NCBI RefSeq assembly: GCF_030285365.1 | Contig: NZ_JASVDS010000001.1 | Span: 496,001 to 560,000 of the forward strand | From: Roseateles subflavus | GTDB lineage: Bacteria > Pseudomonadota > Gammaproteobacteria > Burkholderiales > Burkholderiaceae_C | Length of the DNA: 64,000 bases | Reading direction: 5' to 3' | Part shown: positions 32,038-41,533 of the stretch, one piece after another | How the letters are laid out: each line of letters begins with the position of its first letter | Position numbering within the stretch: position 1 is the stretch's first letter | Position numbers and translations under genes: made by a program | The notes under the pieces: generated by a model | The model's input: only the letters and a program-made list of their open reading frames with translations | Told to the model about the DNA's origin: nothing | The model's database searches: none

Positions 32038-32871
32038 TCAGGGCAGCAGGCGGCTCTTGGCAGCGTCCCGCATCACCTGGGCCAGCCGCCCGGACGCCCG
32101 CCCCTGAACCAGGGCGCGGTTGATACGCTGGAGGACCTCCGTGTGATGGCCGATGGCGGTGGCGATGTGGACGTCGTCGCTGAACACCGGCCGGGGCAGC
32201 ACGCAGAAGGGATGGCGCCGCATGGCCTCGGGCTCGCGAGCGCCCAGCATCCCATAGCGCGCCTGCAGCGCACGCTCGACCTCCGGGGCCGACCAGCGGC
32301 TGTACACCAGCAGCGCCTCCGTGCGGCCCAGCAGCAGCTTCTCGAACCGGGCACGGGAGTCGCCCGTCTCATTGTCCAGGCGGAAGCGGCCGGCGCGGAC
32401 CGCCGCGTCGAAGTCCGGACCGTTGACAGTCCCGCGCACGGCTCCGAGGGTCTTGCCTTCCAGCTGCGACAGGTGCTGGTAGTCGAAGGTCCGGTCGCAG
32501 CGCGTAACGAGCCAGGCGGATTCCCGGTAGAGCGGCTCGCTGAAGCTGAGGGTCTGCTGGCGCTGCGCCGTGAGCGAAGCCCCGAAGAGCAGCCCCTCGC
32601 CCTGCGAGGCCATCCGGAGCGCGCGCTGCCAGGGATAGGCCTGCACGTCGAAGGACAGCCCGGTCTCCTGCTCGAGGAAGTGCAGCAGCGCCTGGACTTC
32701 ACTGCCCAGCGGCATCGCCAGCCCGCGACCGTCAGTGGTGCCGCTGATGAGCAGCTTCACGGGCGCCTCTGCGGCAACCGTGGGCGATCCGGCCCACGCC
32801 AGGGCCAGGGAAGTCATGAAGGCCAGTACACCCGATCTCACGGAAGACGCCCATCCTGTCCTGCAGGGCAC
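32038..32871 (-). CDS. periplasmic solute-binding protein, SBP_bac_3-like
   Basis: The protein has a signal peptide ending near PTVAAEA and a type II binding fold: FDVQAYPWQRALRMASQGEG, LSFSEPLYRESAWLVTRCD, LEGKTLGAVRGTVNGPDFD and RTEALLVYSRW. No transporter genes are adjacent, so it is another orphan binding protein. The start is GTG 32871 as given, but GTG 32841 or ATG 32817 would give a more typical signal peptide. The ligand is unknown. Confidence 0.8.
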   Translation of the reverse strand: MPCRTGWASSVRSGVLAFMTSLALAWAGSPTVAAEAPVKLLISGTTDGRGLAMPLGSEVQALLHFLEQETGLSFDVQAYPWQRALRMASQGEGLLFGASLTAQRQQTLSFSEPLYRESAWLVTRCDRTFDYQHLSQLEGKTLGAVRGTVNGPDFDAAVRAGRFRLDNETGDSRARFEKLLLGRTEALLVYSRWSAPEVERALQARYGMLGAREPEAMRRHPFCVLPRPVFSDDVHIATAIGHHTEVLQRINRALVQGRASGRLAQVMRDAAKSRLLP

Positions 32872-33040
32872 ATCGGATGCCGATGTGCCACCTCGCCAGG
32901 ATACCGCGGGGATCGGGCCTGCTCTCGCGGGGTCCCCGGCAATTCAGGGACAGGGCGGCATTCATCCACGAAGGCCCGCCCAAGGGCATCACGGCCGGAT
33001 GCACCGCGTCTCACGACGAGGCGCAAGCGGCCTCAGGGTC

Positions 33041-33559
33041 TCACACCAGCGAGCGGTGCAGACGCAGTTCCTCGAGGCGGACGGAGCCCACTTCGGTGGT
33101 CTTGGTGGTGTTGAGCTCGCGCTTGAAGCCGGCCAGCTCGAAGAAGCGCAGGGCGCGTTCATTGCGCAGATAGGTCCACAGGGTGACCTTGGTGCAGCCT
33201 TCTTCCTGGAGACCGTCGCGAGCGGCGTCCCACAGGGCCAGGCCCACGCCCTTCTCCCAGTGCTTGGGCGCGACGTACATCGCCCAGATCTCCCCGGTGC
33301 TCGAGGGCGTGCCCTTGTCGCGCGAGCGGTCGAAGCCGACGAAGCCCATCATTTCATTGTCGATGTGCGCCACCAGGACCTGCGGCTCGCACAGGTCGAT
33401 GGCTTCGCGCCAGAAGGCTTGGCGCTTCTGCACGGACCAGCTGTCCAGCACGGACACCGGCAGCAGTTCCTTGTAGGCGTCCTGCGCAGCGGCGACGTGG
33501 ATCTCAGCAATGGCCTTGGCGTCACGCAGCGTGGCCGGACGGACCTGAATACTCGACAT
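33041..33559 (-). CDS. GNAT-family N-acetyltransferase
   Basis: The 172-residue protein has VRPATLRDAKAIAEIHVAAAQDAYKELLP at the N-terminus, IWAMYVAPKHWEKGVGLALWDAA as the acetyl-CoA loop region and NERALRFFELAGFKRE as motif B. The substrate is unknown. The gene is monocistronic, between the solute-binding protein gene and the exonuclease gene on the same strand. Confidence 0.92.
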   Translation of the reverse strand: MSSIQVRPATLRDAKAIAEIHVAAAQDAYKELLPVSVLDSWSVQKRQAFWREAIDLCEPQVLVAHIDNEMMGFVGFDRSRDKGTPSSTGEIWAMYVAPKHWEKGVGLALWDAARDGLQEEGCTKVTLWTYLRNERALRFFELAGFKRELNTTKTTEVGSVRLEELRLHRSLV

Positions 33560-33726
33560 ACAAAGAAACCAGCGGCAAAAGAAAGACGAAGGGCGGGATT
33601 GTGGCGGGCAAATCAGCGAATCCGGCCGCTTGACAAGGCGATATTTTCAGACCCGTTTTGGCGCAAAGGCCGCAACCATGGGGCTTCGAGGCCGATGTCG
33701 GCCAGATTCCCCCTGCATGACCGGCC

Positions 33727-34410
33727 TCAGGCCTGCAGCGGCAACGGCTGCTGCGCCCGACGGCGCCACACGGCGGCGTAGTCCGCCACACAGCGCTTGA
33801 GAGCCGTCTTGTTGGCCTTCTGGAGCCGCGCCAGCAGCTCGTGACGCACCGGCGCCACGCCCAGCTCCTGCCCGAACTGCTGCTCGATGTCGCGCTCCAT
33901 GCGGATGAGCAGGTGGGCCGTGGTCTTGGCGTCGGCCAGGGCCCGGTGGGCGCGGCCCATGTCCGGCAGCTCGTGCCAGCGAGCGAGCTGGCCCAGCTTG
34001 CAGGACGGCGCCTCCGGGTAGAGCCGCCGCGCCAGCAGCACCGTGCAGGCGAATTCATGGGCCGGATCCGGCTCGATCTCGGCCTTGCGCATCTCGAACT
34101 GCCAGAACCCCCGATCGAAGCCGGCGTTGTGCGCAATCATCGGGCAGCCGCGGGTGAATTCGGCCACCTCCCGCATCACCTGCTCGGCCGGCGGCGCCCC
34201 CTCCAGCATCTCGTTGCTGATGCCCGTCAGCTGCTCGATGAAGGGCGGCACGTACACGCCGGTGTGCATCAGGCTCTGGTACTCGCCGACGATCGCGCCC
34301 CCGCGCACCAGCACCGCCGCGATCTCGGTCGCCCGCCCGCCGTTGGCCGGGCCGAGGCCCGAGGTCTCGAAGTCGATCACCGCCAGGGTCTCGCTCATGC
34401 GCTCACTCAT
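33727..34410 (-). CDS. 3'-5' exonuclease, DnaQ/DEDD family
   Basis: The 227-residue protein has the DEDD exonuclease motifs: Exo I AVIDFETSGLG, Exo II MIAHNAGFDRGFW and Exo III GRAHRALADAKTTAHLL, giving Asp, Glu, Asp, His and Asp. It resembles stand-alone epsilon-like or RNase T-like enzymes rather than replicative DnaQ. The start at 34410 overlaps the stop of the upstream MazG-like gene (ATGA); ATG 34398 is an alternative. A role in nucleic-acid turnover is likely, but the substrate is not defined. Confidence 0.9.
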   Translation of the reverse strand: MSERMSETLAVIDFETSGLGPANGGRATEIAAVLVRGGAIVGEYQSLMHTGVYVPPFIEQLTGISNEMLEGAPPAEQVMREVAEFTRGCPMIAHNAGFDRGFWQFEMRKAEIEPDPAHEFACTVLLARRLYPEAPSCKLGQLARWHELPDMGRAHRALADAKTTAHLLIRMERDIEQQFGQELGVAPVRHELLARLQKANKTALKRCVADYAAVWRRRAQQPLPLQA

Positions 34411-34739
34411 GCGCTCTCGCCTTCCCGGGGCAGCGGCGGATGCTTGCGGGCATTCATCACGAGCTTGCGCTCCACGGCCGAGGTCACATCGACCTGGCAA
34501 TGATCGGCGATCTGCAGCAGGTACAGCAGGACGTCGGCAATCTCCTCGCCCAGGTGCACCCGGGTGGCCTCGTCCAGCGCCTGCGACTCCTGCGGCGTCT
34601 TCCACTGGAAGATCTCCACCAGCTCGGCAGCCTCCACGACCATGGCCATGGCCAGGTTCTTGGGGGTCTGGTAGGGCTCCCATCGGCGCTCGGCGGCGAA
34701 GGCGCGCAGACGGGCCTGGAGGTCGGCAATGTTCATCAT
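34407..34739 (-). CDS. MazG-like nucleotide pyrophosphohydrolase
   Basis: The 110-residue protein has the all-alpha NTP-pyrophosphohydrolase metal site: LAMAMVVEAAELVEIFQW (ExxE) and EEIADVLLYLLQIADHC (ExxD). It should hydrolyse non-canonical or damaged nucleoside triphosphates. It is coupled to the downstream exonuclease gene by ATGA overlap. Two adjacent ATGs (34739 and 34736) can start it. The open frame extending further upstream runs into the origin-like region and is rejected. Confidence 0.92.
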   Translation of the reverse strand: MMNIADLQARLRAFAAERRWEPYQTPKNLAMAMVVEAAELVEIFQWKTPQESQALDEATRVHLGEEIADVLLYLLQIADHCQVDVTSAVERKLVMNARKHPPLPREGESA

Positions 34740-34838
34740 GGGCCGCGAGTGTGCACGCTGCCTGGCCTGGCGCCAAGCCCGGCCACCGGCCCGGGAGCTC
34801 CGCCTGCAACAGCCCAGGTTTTTTTGCCCGGCTGATAT

Positions 34839-35063
34839 CAACAACACAAGATAGAAATCCTTAATTCGTAGTCTTAGTAGAGGGCGGCCTTTGCTGTGGA
34901 CAAGTCCATTTTTTCTATGCCATTCAAGGACTTGTGGCCTAAACAAGCTTGTGGTTGAAGCCCCGGATTTCAAGCGGACGGTTTGACAACAAGTCTTGCC
35001 TCCCCCTGTCGGCCTGTGCACAAGCCCCCTCTTGCTCAAAAGTTGTCCACAGCCTTGTGCCTT
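34839..35063 (+). other. oriC: oriC-like module A
   Basis: From left to right the module has CAACAACA (34839), an AT-rich stretch (AGATAGAAATCCTTAATT), TAG-type DnaA-trios GTAGTCTTAGTAG (34868-34880), a 14-bp GC-rich spacer and DnaA box 1, TGTGGACAA (34895-34903). DnaA box 2, TGTGCACAA (35015-35023), and box 3, TTGTCCACA (35043-35051), follow, and the module ends in AGCCTTGTGCCTT. This matches the bacterial basal unwinding system: box, GC spacer, trios, unwinding region. Module B at 38561 has the same order and spacings. It occupies the gap between the MazG-like gene and dctA. Origin function is inferred. Confidence 0.7.
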
Positions 35064-35175
35064 TACAGCGGGCGGCGAGCTGCGCTAGGCCCCAAAAATG
35101 TGCAATTCCACGTACAGATTTGCGCGGTTTCGAGGCGCACCATGAGCGCATCAACCCCCTTCACGAGGTGCTGCA

Positions 35176-36504
<1,329 letters not shown>

Positions 36505-36653
36505 TGACAGCGTGGGGAGAACAAGCGATCGCCGGGCAGAAGGCCGGCACGATTGCTCCGTGTCCCCCGCCGCCATGCAGGCGACGGCTCCTCCTTTACC
36601 TGCGCAATCGCACCGGCCTTCTACCCGGCTCATGCAGCACCGAGCGTAGGCAC

Positions 36654-36693
36654 AAAGAAAAAACCCCGGCCAACGGTCCGGGGTTTTTTCTTT
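36654..36693. terminator. bidirectional Rho-independent terminator between dctA and queE
   Basis: A perfect 16-bp stem (36654-36669 with 36678-36693) has A-rich and T-rich ends on both sides, so it serves both convergent genes. Its last base is the last base of the queE stop codon. Confidence 0.95.
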
Positions 36694-37340
36694 CAGGCAA
36701 TGCCGACGACCTTGTGCATCTGGACTGACAAGCGCCACTGCGGGTGGCTCATGCAGTAAGCCACCGCCTCGCGCGTGTGCTGCTTCTGCAGGATGGAATC
36801 GAGCGGCTGCAGGAAGAAGTGCTGGAAGTCGAGCTGCTCGAAACGCTCGGGCATGGCCAGCGGCTGCGGGTAGACGAGCTTCAGCTCATGCCCCTTGGTG
36901 AGCACGATCTCGGCATCGGCCTTGGGGCTCACGCAGATCCAGTCCAGGCCTTCCGGGGCGGGCTGCGTGCCGTTGGTCTCGACGGCGATCTCGAAGCCGC
37001 GCGCATGCAGGGCCTCGATCAGCGGCGTATCCAGCTGCAGCAGCGGCTCGCCGCCGGTGCACACGACGTAGGGGCGACCCAGGCGCTGGCCTTGCGCATC
37101 ACGCGGCCAGAGGCTGTCGATGGCATCGGCCAGCTCGGCGGCGGTGGCGAACTTGCCGCCCCCCTCGCCGTCCGTCCCGACGAAATCCGTGTCGCAGAAA
37201 CTGCAGACGGCCGTGGCACGGTCCTGCTCGCGGCCGCTCCAGAGGTTGCAGCCCGCGAAACGGCAGAAGACGGCCGGGCGTCCGGCCTGCGCGCCCTCGC
37301 CCTGCAGCGTGTAGAAGCGTTCCTTGACGGCGTAGGTCAT
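36693..37340 (-). CDS. queE: 7-carboxy-7-deazaguanine synthase QueE
   Basis: QueE is a radical SAM enzyme converting 6-carboxytetrahydropterin to 7-carboxy-7-deazaguanine in queuosine synthesis. The 215-residue protein has KERFYTLQGEGAQAG at the N-terminus and then the cluster-binding motif CX14CX2C (Cys31 in AGCNLW and CSFC). This is the variant known from Burkholderia multivorans QueE rather than the classic CX3CX2C. VCTGGEPLLQLD and AVETNGTQPAP are further family segments. It lies 10 bp downstream of queD, its pathway predecessor, on the same strand. Confidence 0.96.
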   Translation of the reverse strand: MTYAVKERFYTLQGEGAQAGRPAVFCRFAGCNLWSGREQDRATAVCSFCDTDFVGTDGEGGGKFATAAELADAIDSLWPRDAQGQRLGRPYVVCTGGEPLLQLDTPLIEALHARGFEIAVETNGTQPAPEGLDWICVSPKADAEIVLTKGHELKLVYPQPLAMPERFEQLDFQHFFLQPLDSILQKQHTREAVAYCMSHPQWRLSVQMHKVVGIA

Positions 37341-37350
37341 GGCATCGCCC

Positions 37351-38457
37351 TCACACGGGAATCAGTTCATCGGCCGGGCCGGCGCTCACGATCGCCCCGG
37401 AGCCGCGTGTCTCGTACAGGTCGACACGGTCGAGCTGAGGCAAGACCTGACCCCCCTCCTTCAGGACCCAGGCGGCCAGCGAGGCCGTGTCGCTGTCGGC
37501 CAGCGAGGGGATCTCATGCAGCGGGTGGTGGTCCAGCGCCTTGAACAGCGGGTTGAAGAGCGTCTTCACGTCACCGAAGTCGACCGTCCAGCCCATCACG
37601 GCGTCCAGCGGCGCGCACAGGTGCAGGCGCAGCGTGAAGGTGTGGCCGTGGATGCCGCGTTGCGGGTGGTCCGCCGGCGCGCGCTTGAGCTGCACGGCGC
37701 TGTCCAGCGTCATCTCCTTCCAGATGCGGTAGCTGGTGCCGTCGAAGTTGGCGCCGCTGGAGCCCGTCTCGTAGACGGTGACCCAGGACAGCTCGGGCAG
37801 CTGCGGGCGGATACGTTCCCACAGCCAGGCCGAGATGACCTCGCTGGTCGGGTTGTGCAGGCCCTCGATCTCGTTGAGGCAGTGGTAGTTCAGCTGGGCG
37901 TGGAAGGGCGCCCAGATCTCGTCGAGGTGGTCATAGTCGATGCTCAGGTCCCGCTCGCCGAGGTCCTGGTTGGCATGCAGGATGACCTCGAAGCCGTGGC
38001 CGTGCATGCGGCCGCACTTGTGGCCCAGCGGGACGTTGGGCAGCTGGTGGGCGGCCTGGAAGCGGTAGCGGCGCCAGACGTGCGCGCGGCCGGAGACATC
38101 CAGGTCCACGCCGGAATGCGTGGTGCTCTGGATGCCGACCTGCTGGAGGCCCGGCACGCCGAACTCGGTCTCGAGCCGCCGGCGGATCCAGCGGGCGATG
38201 TTCTCGTCCGTGGGGTTCTCGATCTGTTCGTTCAGCAGGCCATGGTCCAGCGGGGCGATGCAGGCGGCCAGGCGCTCTCGCAAGGCCTCCACCTCACCGC
38301 CGGGGAAGGGGGCCCAGCCGGCGGGCAGGTCTGCACGGACGGTGGCGAAGTAGCTGTGGCCATGCAGGCCATGCGCGCGGTGCGAGGCCGGCAGCGCCGG
38401 AATGCGGCAGGCGGACTCGAAGCCCGCGGAGGCGCAGAAGAGCGAGGTGGTGTTCAT
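37351..38457 (-). CDS. queD: three-domain 6-carboxytetrahydropterin synthase-like protein (QueD)
   Basis: QueD makes 6-carboxytetrahydropterin from dihydroneopterin triphosphate. Normal QueD is about 120 residues; this protein of 368 residues contains three consecutive PTPS-type domains (about 5-118, 128-240 and 243-358). Domain 2 is complete: zinc ligands His137, His152 and His154 (AAHQL and MHGHG), catalytic Cys148 and Glu230 in VYETGSSGANF. Domain 1 (LHGHSY, LDHGLLNE) lacks the first zinc His and the substrate Glu. Domain 3 (IHGHTF, LYETRGSGAIV) has Val at the first His position and no Cys. Only the middle domain is likely to be active. The gene is co-transcribed with queE. Confidence 0.92.
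   Translation of the reverse strand: MNTTSLFCASAGFESACRIPALPASHRAHGLHGHSYFATVRADLPAGWAPFPGGEVEALRERLAACIAPLDHGLLNEQIENPTDENIARWIRRRLETEFGVPGLQQVGIQSTTHSGVDLDVSGRAHVWRRYRFQAAHQLPNVPLGHKCGRMHGHGFEVILHANQDLGERDLSIDYDHLDEIWAPFHAQLNYHCLNEIEGLHNPTSEVISAWLWERIRPQLPELSWVTVYETGSSGANFDGTSYRIWKEMTLDSAVQLKRAPADHPQRGIHGHTFTLRLHLCAPLDAVMGWTVDFGDVKTLFNPLFKALDHHPLHEIPSLADSDTASLAAWVLKEGGQVLPQLDRVDLYETRGSGAIVSAGPADELIPV
37436..37454 (-). repeat. dispersed repeat copy 2 (inside queD)
   Basis: TGAGGCAAGACCTGACCCC on the plus strand is identical over 19 bp to the copy at 41531-41549. Here it is coding and contributes GGQVLPQ to queD domain 3. Confidence 0.75.
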
Positions 38458-38560
38458 TCAAGGACGTGCCGGCAGGCGGCAAAGAGCGGGCCACAGCGCC
38501 TTCACAGGAGATTCAGGCGCCCGAAAAGGCCAATCCCCGATTTTTTCACGTCCTGTCTTT

Positions 38561-38784
38561 CAACAACAGTAGTTAAAGATCTTTAACTGGTAGCAGTAAT
38601 AGAGGGGGCCATTTTCTGTGGACAAGTGCTCAAAGTCCTTTTGGGACAAGCACTTGCATCCTCCAAAAGTCTGTGTGCGCCACTCGGCAATCCCACCGCG
38701 CGTTTCGACAACAAGTTCTGGAATGGCCGCCGGCCTGTGGATAAGCCGGGTCTTGTTCAAGAATTGTCCACAGCCTTGTGCCTT
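38561..38784 (+). other. oriC: oriC-like module B
   Basis: The module has CAACAACA (38561), the perfect palindrome TTAAAGATCTTTAA (38573-38586), trios GGTAGCAGTAATAG (38589-38602), a GC-rich spacer and DnaA box 1, TGTGGACAA (38617-38625). Box 2, TGTGGATAA (38736-38744, a perfect consensus), and box 3, TTGTCCACA (38764-38772), follow, and the module ends in AGCCTTGTGCCTT. Box spacings are 119 and 28 bp, against 120 and 28 in module A; the trio-to-box gap is equal in both. GACAACAAGT also occurs at the same place. Consensus box 2 and the more AT-rich palindrome make this the stronger copy. Origin function is inferred. Confidence 0.72.
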
Positions 38785-38848
38785 GACCGCCCGTACCGCC
38801 CCGGGCATCGTGCGGCCCCTGGAAGCCCAAACGGACGGAGCGCGTGGC

Positions 38849-39226
38849 ATGGAATGGCTGGTGGAGGTGATCGTCGAGCTCTTGGCCGAGTTTGTGCTCG
38901 CGCTGGTGCTCGAGTTCGGCGGCCGCGTGCTGCTGGCCCCCTTCCGCGGCGAGCCCTCGCCCTGGGTCAGCAGCCTGGGCTACCTTGTGCTGGGGGCGAT
39001 CCTCGGTGGGTTGAGCCTGTGGCTGATGCCGCATTCCTTCCTGCATCAGCCGGCGCTGCGGGGGCTCAATCTGCTCGTCACCCCCTTCGCCGTGGGCGCG
39101 ACGATGGGCTGGATGGGCCAGTGGCGCGCCAAGAAGGGCCTGCGCGTGTTGCGGATGGACCGCTTCGCACATGGCTATCTGATGGCGCTGAGCCTGGGGC
39201 TGGTGCGCTATTTCTGGGCCGGCTGA
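38849..39226 (+). CDS. hypothetical membrane protein, 125 aa
   Basis: The protein starts with an amphipathic acidic helix (MEWLVEVIVELLAEFVLALVLEF). Further hydrophobic segments lie near 42-60, 72-90 and 105-123, giving about four membrane spans. An RAKKGLRVLRMDRF loop would face the cytoplasm. The ATG at 38849 is chosen because the upstream frame runs into origin-like module B. The family is not recognised. Confidence 0.65.
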   Translation: MEWLVEVIVELLAEFVLALVLEFGGRVLLAPFRGEPSPWVSSLGYLVLGAILGGLSLWLMPHSFLHQPALRGLNLLVTPFAVGATMGWMGQWRAKKGLRVLRMDRFAHGYLMALSLGLVRYFWAG

Positions 39227-39368
39227 ACGATGTCCCTGGCGGCGACGGTCGCTCCGTTTCTGCGGAGCCGCTGCCAGGCCGTCGGGTGGGGCCTTCTGAT
39301 GTGCATGACTTGCCGATGGCCGGATGGGACTCTGCGAGACTGGCCGCTGCATCAACGCTGAGACGTCC

Positions 39369-39677
39369 ATGGTCCTCGAAGTCGCCCTCCTCCAGGTCAT
39401 CCCCAGCCAAGAGACTGCTTTCGAGGCAGCCTTCGCCGAGGCGCAAACCATCATCGCGTCCATGCCCGGCTACCAGTTCCACCAGCTGCAGCGCTGCCTG
39501 GAGAAGCCCTCGCAGTACGTGCTGCTCGTCGGCTGGGACACGCTGGAGGACCACACGGTGGGCTTCCGCGGCTCGCCGCAGTACCAGGCCTGGCGGGCGC
39601 TGCTGCATCACTTCTACGATCCCTTCCCCACCGTCGAGCACTATGCGCTCGTGATGGGGTCAGGTTGTGCCTCATGA
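39369..39677 (+). CDS. antibiotic biosynthesis monooxygenase (ABM) family protein
   Basis: The 102-residue protein has the ferredoxin-like ABM pattern: VALLQVIPSQETAFEAAFAEA, PGYQFHQLQRCLEKPSQYVLLVGWDTLEDH and SPQYQAWRALLHHFYDPFPTVEHY. Such proteins are small cofactor-free monooxygenases or stress proteins acting as dimers. The start is the ATG at 39369 by family length. The stop overlaps the next gene's start (ATGA), and the dispersed repeat covers this junction. Confidence 0.88.
   Translation: MVLEVALLQVIPSQETAFEAAFAEAQTIIASMPGYQFHQLQRCLEKPSQYVLLVGWDTLEDHTVGFRGSPQYQAWRALLHHFYDPFPTVEHYALVMGSGCAS
39657..39676 (+). repeat. dispersed repeat copy 3 (diverged)
   Basis: GGGGTCAGGTTGTGCCTCAT matches the reverse complement of the 41529-41549 copy except for two bases. 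It spans the end of the ABM gene and supplies the ATG region of the next gene. Confidence 0.6.
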
Positions 39678-40180
39678 AGATCGAGCTCGCGGACCCGACC
39701 TCGCCCGAGAGCCGGCAGCTCCTGGTGGCGCTGTCGCAGACGCTGCAGCGCATCACCGGCAGCAGCGGCACGGCGTCCTTCGATGTCAGCGATGTGCAGG
39801 TCGACCGGGCCTGCTTCGTCGTGGCGCGTCAGGGCACGGGCGAGGCCGTCGGCTGCGGCGCCCTGCGGCCGCTGGCGCCGGGCATCGCGGAACTCAAGCG
39901 CATGTTCGCCGTGCCGGGCTCTCAAGGGGTGGGTCATGCGCTGCTGAGCTTTCTCGAGCAGCAGGCCCGGGCCTTCGGCTACGAGCAGATCTGGCTCGAG
40001 ACGCGCCGTGTCAACGAACAGGCCGTGCGCTTCTATGATCGCCACGGCTATGCCGTCATCGAGAACTACGGTCGCTATGTCGGCCGGCCGGAGGCGGTGT
40101 GCCTGGGCAAGCGGCTGACCGGGGCCGAACGGGCTCGGGATCTGCCTTTTGATTCGCCTGCTGATTCACCACCGCACTGA
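39674..40180 (+). CDS. GNAT-family N-acetyltransferase
   Basis: The protein has RACFVVARQGTGEAVGCGALRPL, ELKRMFAVPGSQGVGHALLSFLEQQA with the acetyl-CoA loop, and NEQAVRFYDRHGYAVIENYG as motif B. It resembles YjgM/PhnO-like small acetyltransferases. The ATG at 39674 overlaps the ABM stop. The substrate is unknown. Confidence 0.92.
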   Translation: MKIELADPTSPESRQLLVALSQTLQRITGSSGTASFDVSDVQVDRACFVVARQGTGEAVGCGALRPLAPGIAELKRMFAVPGSQGVGHALLSFLEQQARAFGYEQIWLETRRVNEQAVRFYDRHGYAVIENYGRYVGRPEAVCLGKRLTGAERARDLPFDSPADSPPH

Positions 40181-40192
40181 CGAGGAGCCCCC

Positions 40193-40654
40193 ATGCGGCA
40201 AGTGAAGACGACACGAGGCACTCGAGGGCTGCTGGCAATGACGATGGCCATGGCGCCGCTCCTGGCATCCGCTCAGCCGGATCTGCGGCCCGAGGTCGTC
40301 GTGGCGTCCGTGGGAGAGGCCCAGCGACGCTGCTCGCCCACGGATGGTCCTTCCCTGCAGCTCAGCTTTGATGCGAGCGAAGGCCGGCGCCTCGTGCTGT
40401 GGCTCAAGGCCGAGCCTGGCCGGGCGTGGGGCACCTGGCCGACAGGTCGCCCGGATGAAGCCGGCGGGCTGTCGGCGGCGCTGTGCCGTGACGATGGGAC
40501 GGACTGCCTGGCACTGCGAGACAGCTGGATCACCGTTGCCGTGGATGGCTCGATATTCAAGGGCCGCTGGCGCGTTCGTACGCCCCAGGGTCACCTCATC
40601 GAACAGTACTTCACGGCCTCCGTGCCCTCCGAACCCCGGCCGAAGTGCGGCTGA
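40193..40654 (+). CDS. secreted hypothetical protein, 153 aa
   Basis: The basic N-terminus and hydrophobic segment LLAMTMAMAPLLASAQP form a signal peptide cleaved near residue 28. The mature part has three or four Cys (RRCSPT, ALCRDDGTDC and a C-terminal KCG), suggesting disulfides in the periplasm. GAGGAG precedes the ATG. The family is not recognised. Confidence 0.65.
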   Translation: MRQVKTTRGTRGLLAMTMAMAPLLASAQPDLRPEVVVASVGEAQRRCSPTDGPSLQLSFDASEGRRLVLWLKAEPGRAWGTWPTGRPDEAGGLSAALCRDDGTDCLALRDSWITVAVDGSIFKGRWRVRTPQGHLIEQYFTASVPSEPRPKCG

Positions 40655-40670
40655 CCTGTCCCACGCTGCC

Positions 40671-40970
40671 ATGAAGATCCGCCTCCTGCGCGACGCCTGC
40701 TGCGGAGCCGACGACCAGGCCGGCCCGCTGGACATGACCCTGGACGTCGACCCCTCGCAGAGCGTGGAGGACTTCATCCAGGCGGTGATGCGGACGCATT
40801 TCCTTCAGTTCTCGTCCACGCGCCACACGATCACCGGCCAGGTGCAGGACGTGCCGTTGGTGCAGGTGGTGGCCTTGCCCGGCGAGCCACCGCGGGCAGT
40901 GTTCCTCGTGGCGCCCACGCAGCCCGTCGGGCCCCTGCTGAGTAAGGGCCTGCTCGATTTCCGCTTCTGA
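40671..40970 (+). CDS. hypothetical protein, 99 aa
   Basis: The small soluble protein MKIRLLRDACCGADDQ- continues with VDPSQSVEDFIQAVMRTHFLQFSSTRHTI and VAPTQPVGPLLSKGLLDFRF. It starts 16 bp after the preceding gene. The CC pair near the N-terminus is the only notable motif. Its function is unknown. Confidence 0.6.
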   Translation: MKIRLLRDACCGADDQAGPLDMTLDVDPSQSVEDFIQAVMRTHFLQFSSTRHTITGQVQDVPLVQVVALPGEPPRAVFLVAPTQPVGPLLSKGLLDFRF

Positions 40971-41029
40971 ACCGAGGCCTCGGCTGACTTGCGGCAGGGG
41001 CCGTGTGTCTGAGTAGACTCGCCGGCACC

Positions 41030-41533
41030 ATGAAGAATTCCATCCCACGTCCGCGTCCCGATGAGGTCGCCATCCATGGGGAGTCGGGAGCTCATCCAGG
41101 CCGTCATGCCGCCGCCCTGGCGGTGTTGATTGCGGGCTTCGGGGTGCTGATCCACGTCCTCGCGATCGTGGGCGGGCCCTCGTGGTTTGCCTTCTTTGGT
41201 GCACCGCCCGCCATCGTTCGATCGGCCGAGGCCGGCACCTGGCTGGCACCGGTGGGCAGCCTGTTGATTGCCGCCGCGATGGGCCTGTGCGGGCTCTATG
41301 CCGCATCGGCCCTTGGTTGGGTGCGGCGACTGCCCCTGCTGCGATTCGGGCTGGCGGCCATGGCCACGGTCTGCCTGGTCCGCGCCCTGGCGCTGATTCC
41401 GCTGGGGGTGTGGCGGCCGGCGCTCCTGTCCACCTTCGAGATCGTGGCGGCCGTGGTGTGGGGCCTGGCGGGCATCGGCCTGGCCCAGTCCTTCCGCCTG
41501 GCCCGCTGGCCACGATGCGCACGACGTCCATGA
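41030..41533 (+). CDS. hypothetical membrane protein, 167 aa
   Basis: A polar N-terminus of about 28 residues is followed by four membrane segments (about 30-50, 70-92, 100-120 and 133-152). Related small four-helix proteins are common and uncharacterised. The ATG at 41030 is preferred over an upstream start lacking homology. The stop overlaps the GFA gene start (ATGA). Confidence 0.65.
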   Translation: MKNSIPRPRPDEVAIHGESGAHPGRHAAALAVLIAGFGVLIHVLAIVGGPSWFAFFGAPPAIVRSAEAGTWLAPVGSLLIAAAMGLCGLYAASALGWVRRLPLLRFGLAAMATVCLVRALALIPLGVWRPALLSTFEIVAAVVWGLAGIGLAQSFRLARWPRCARRP

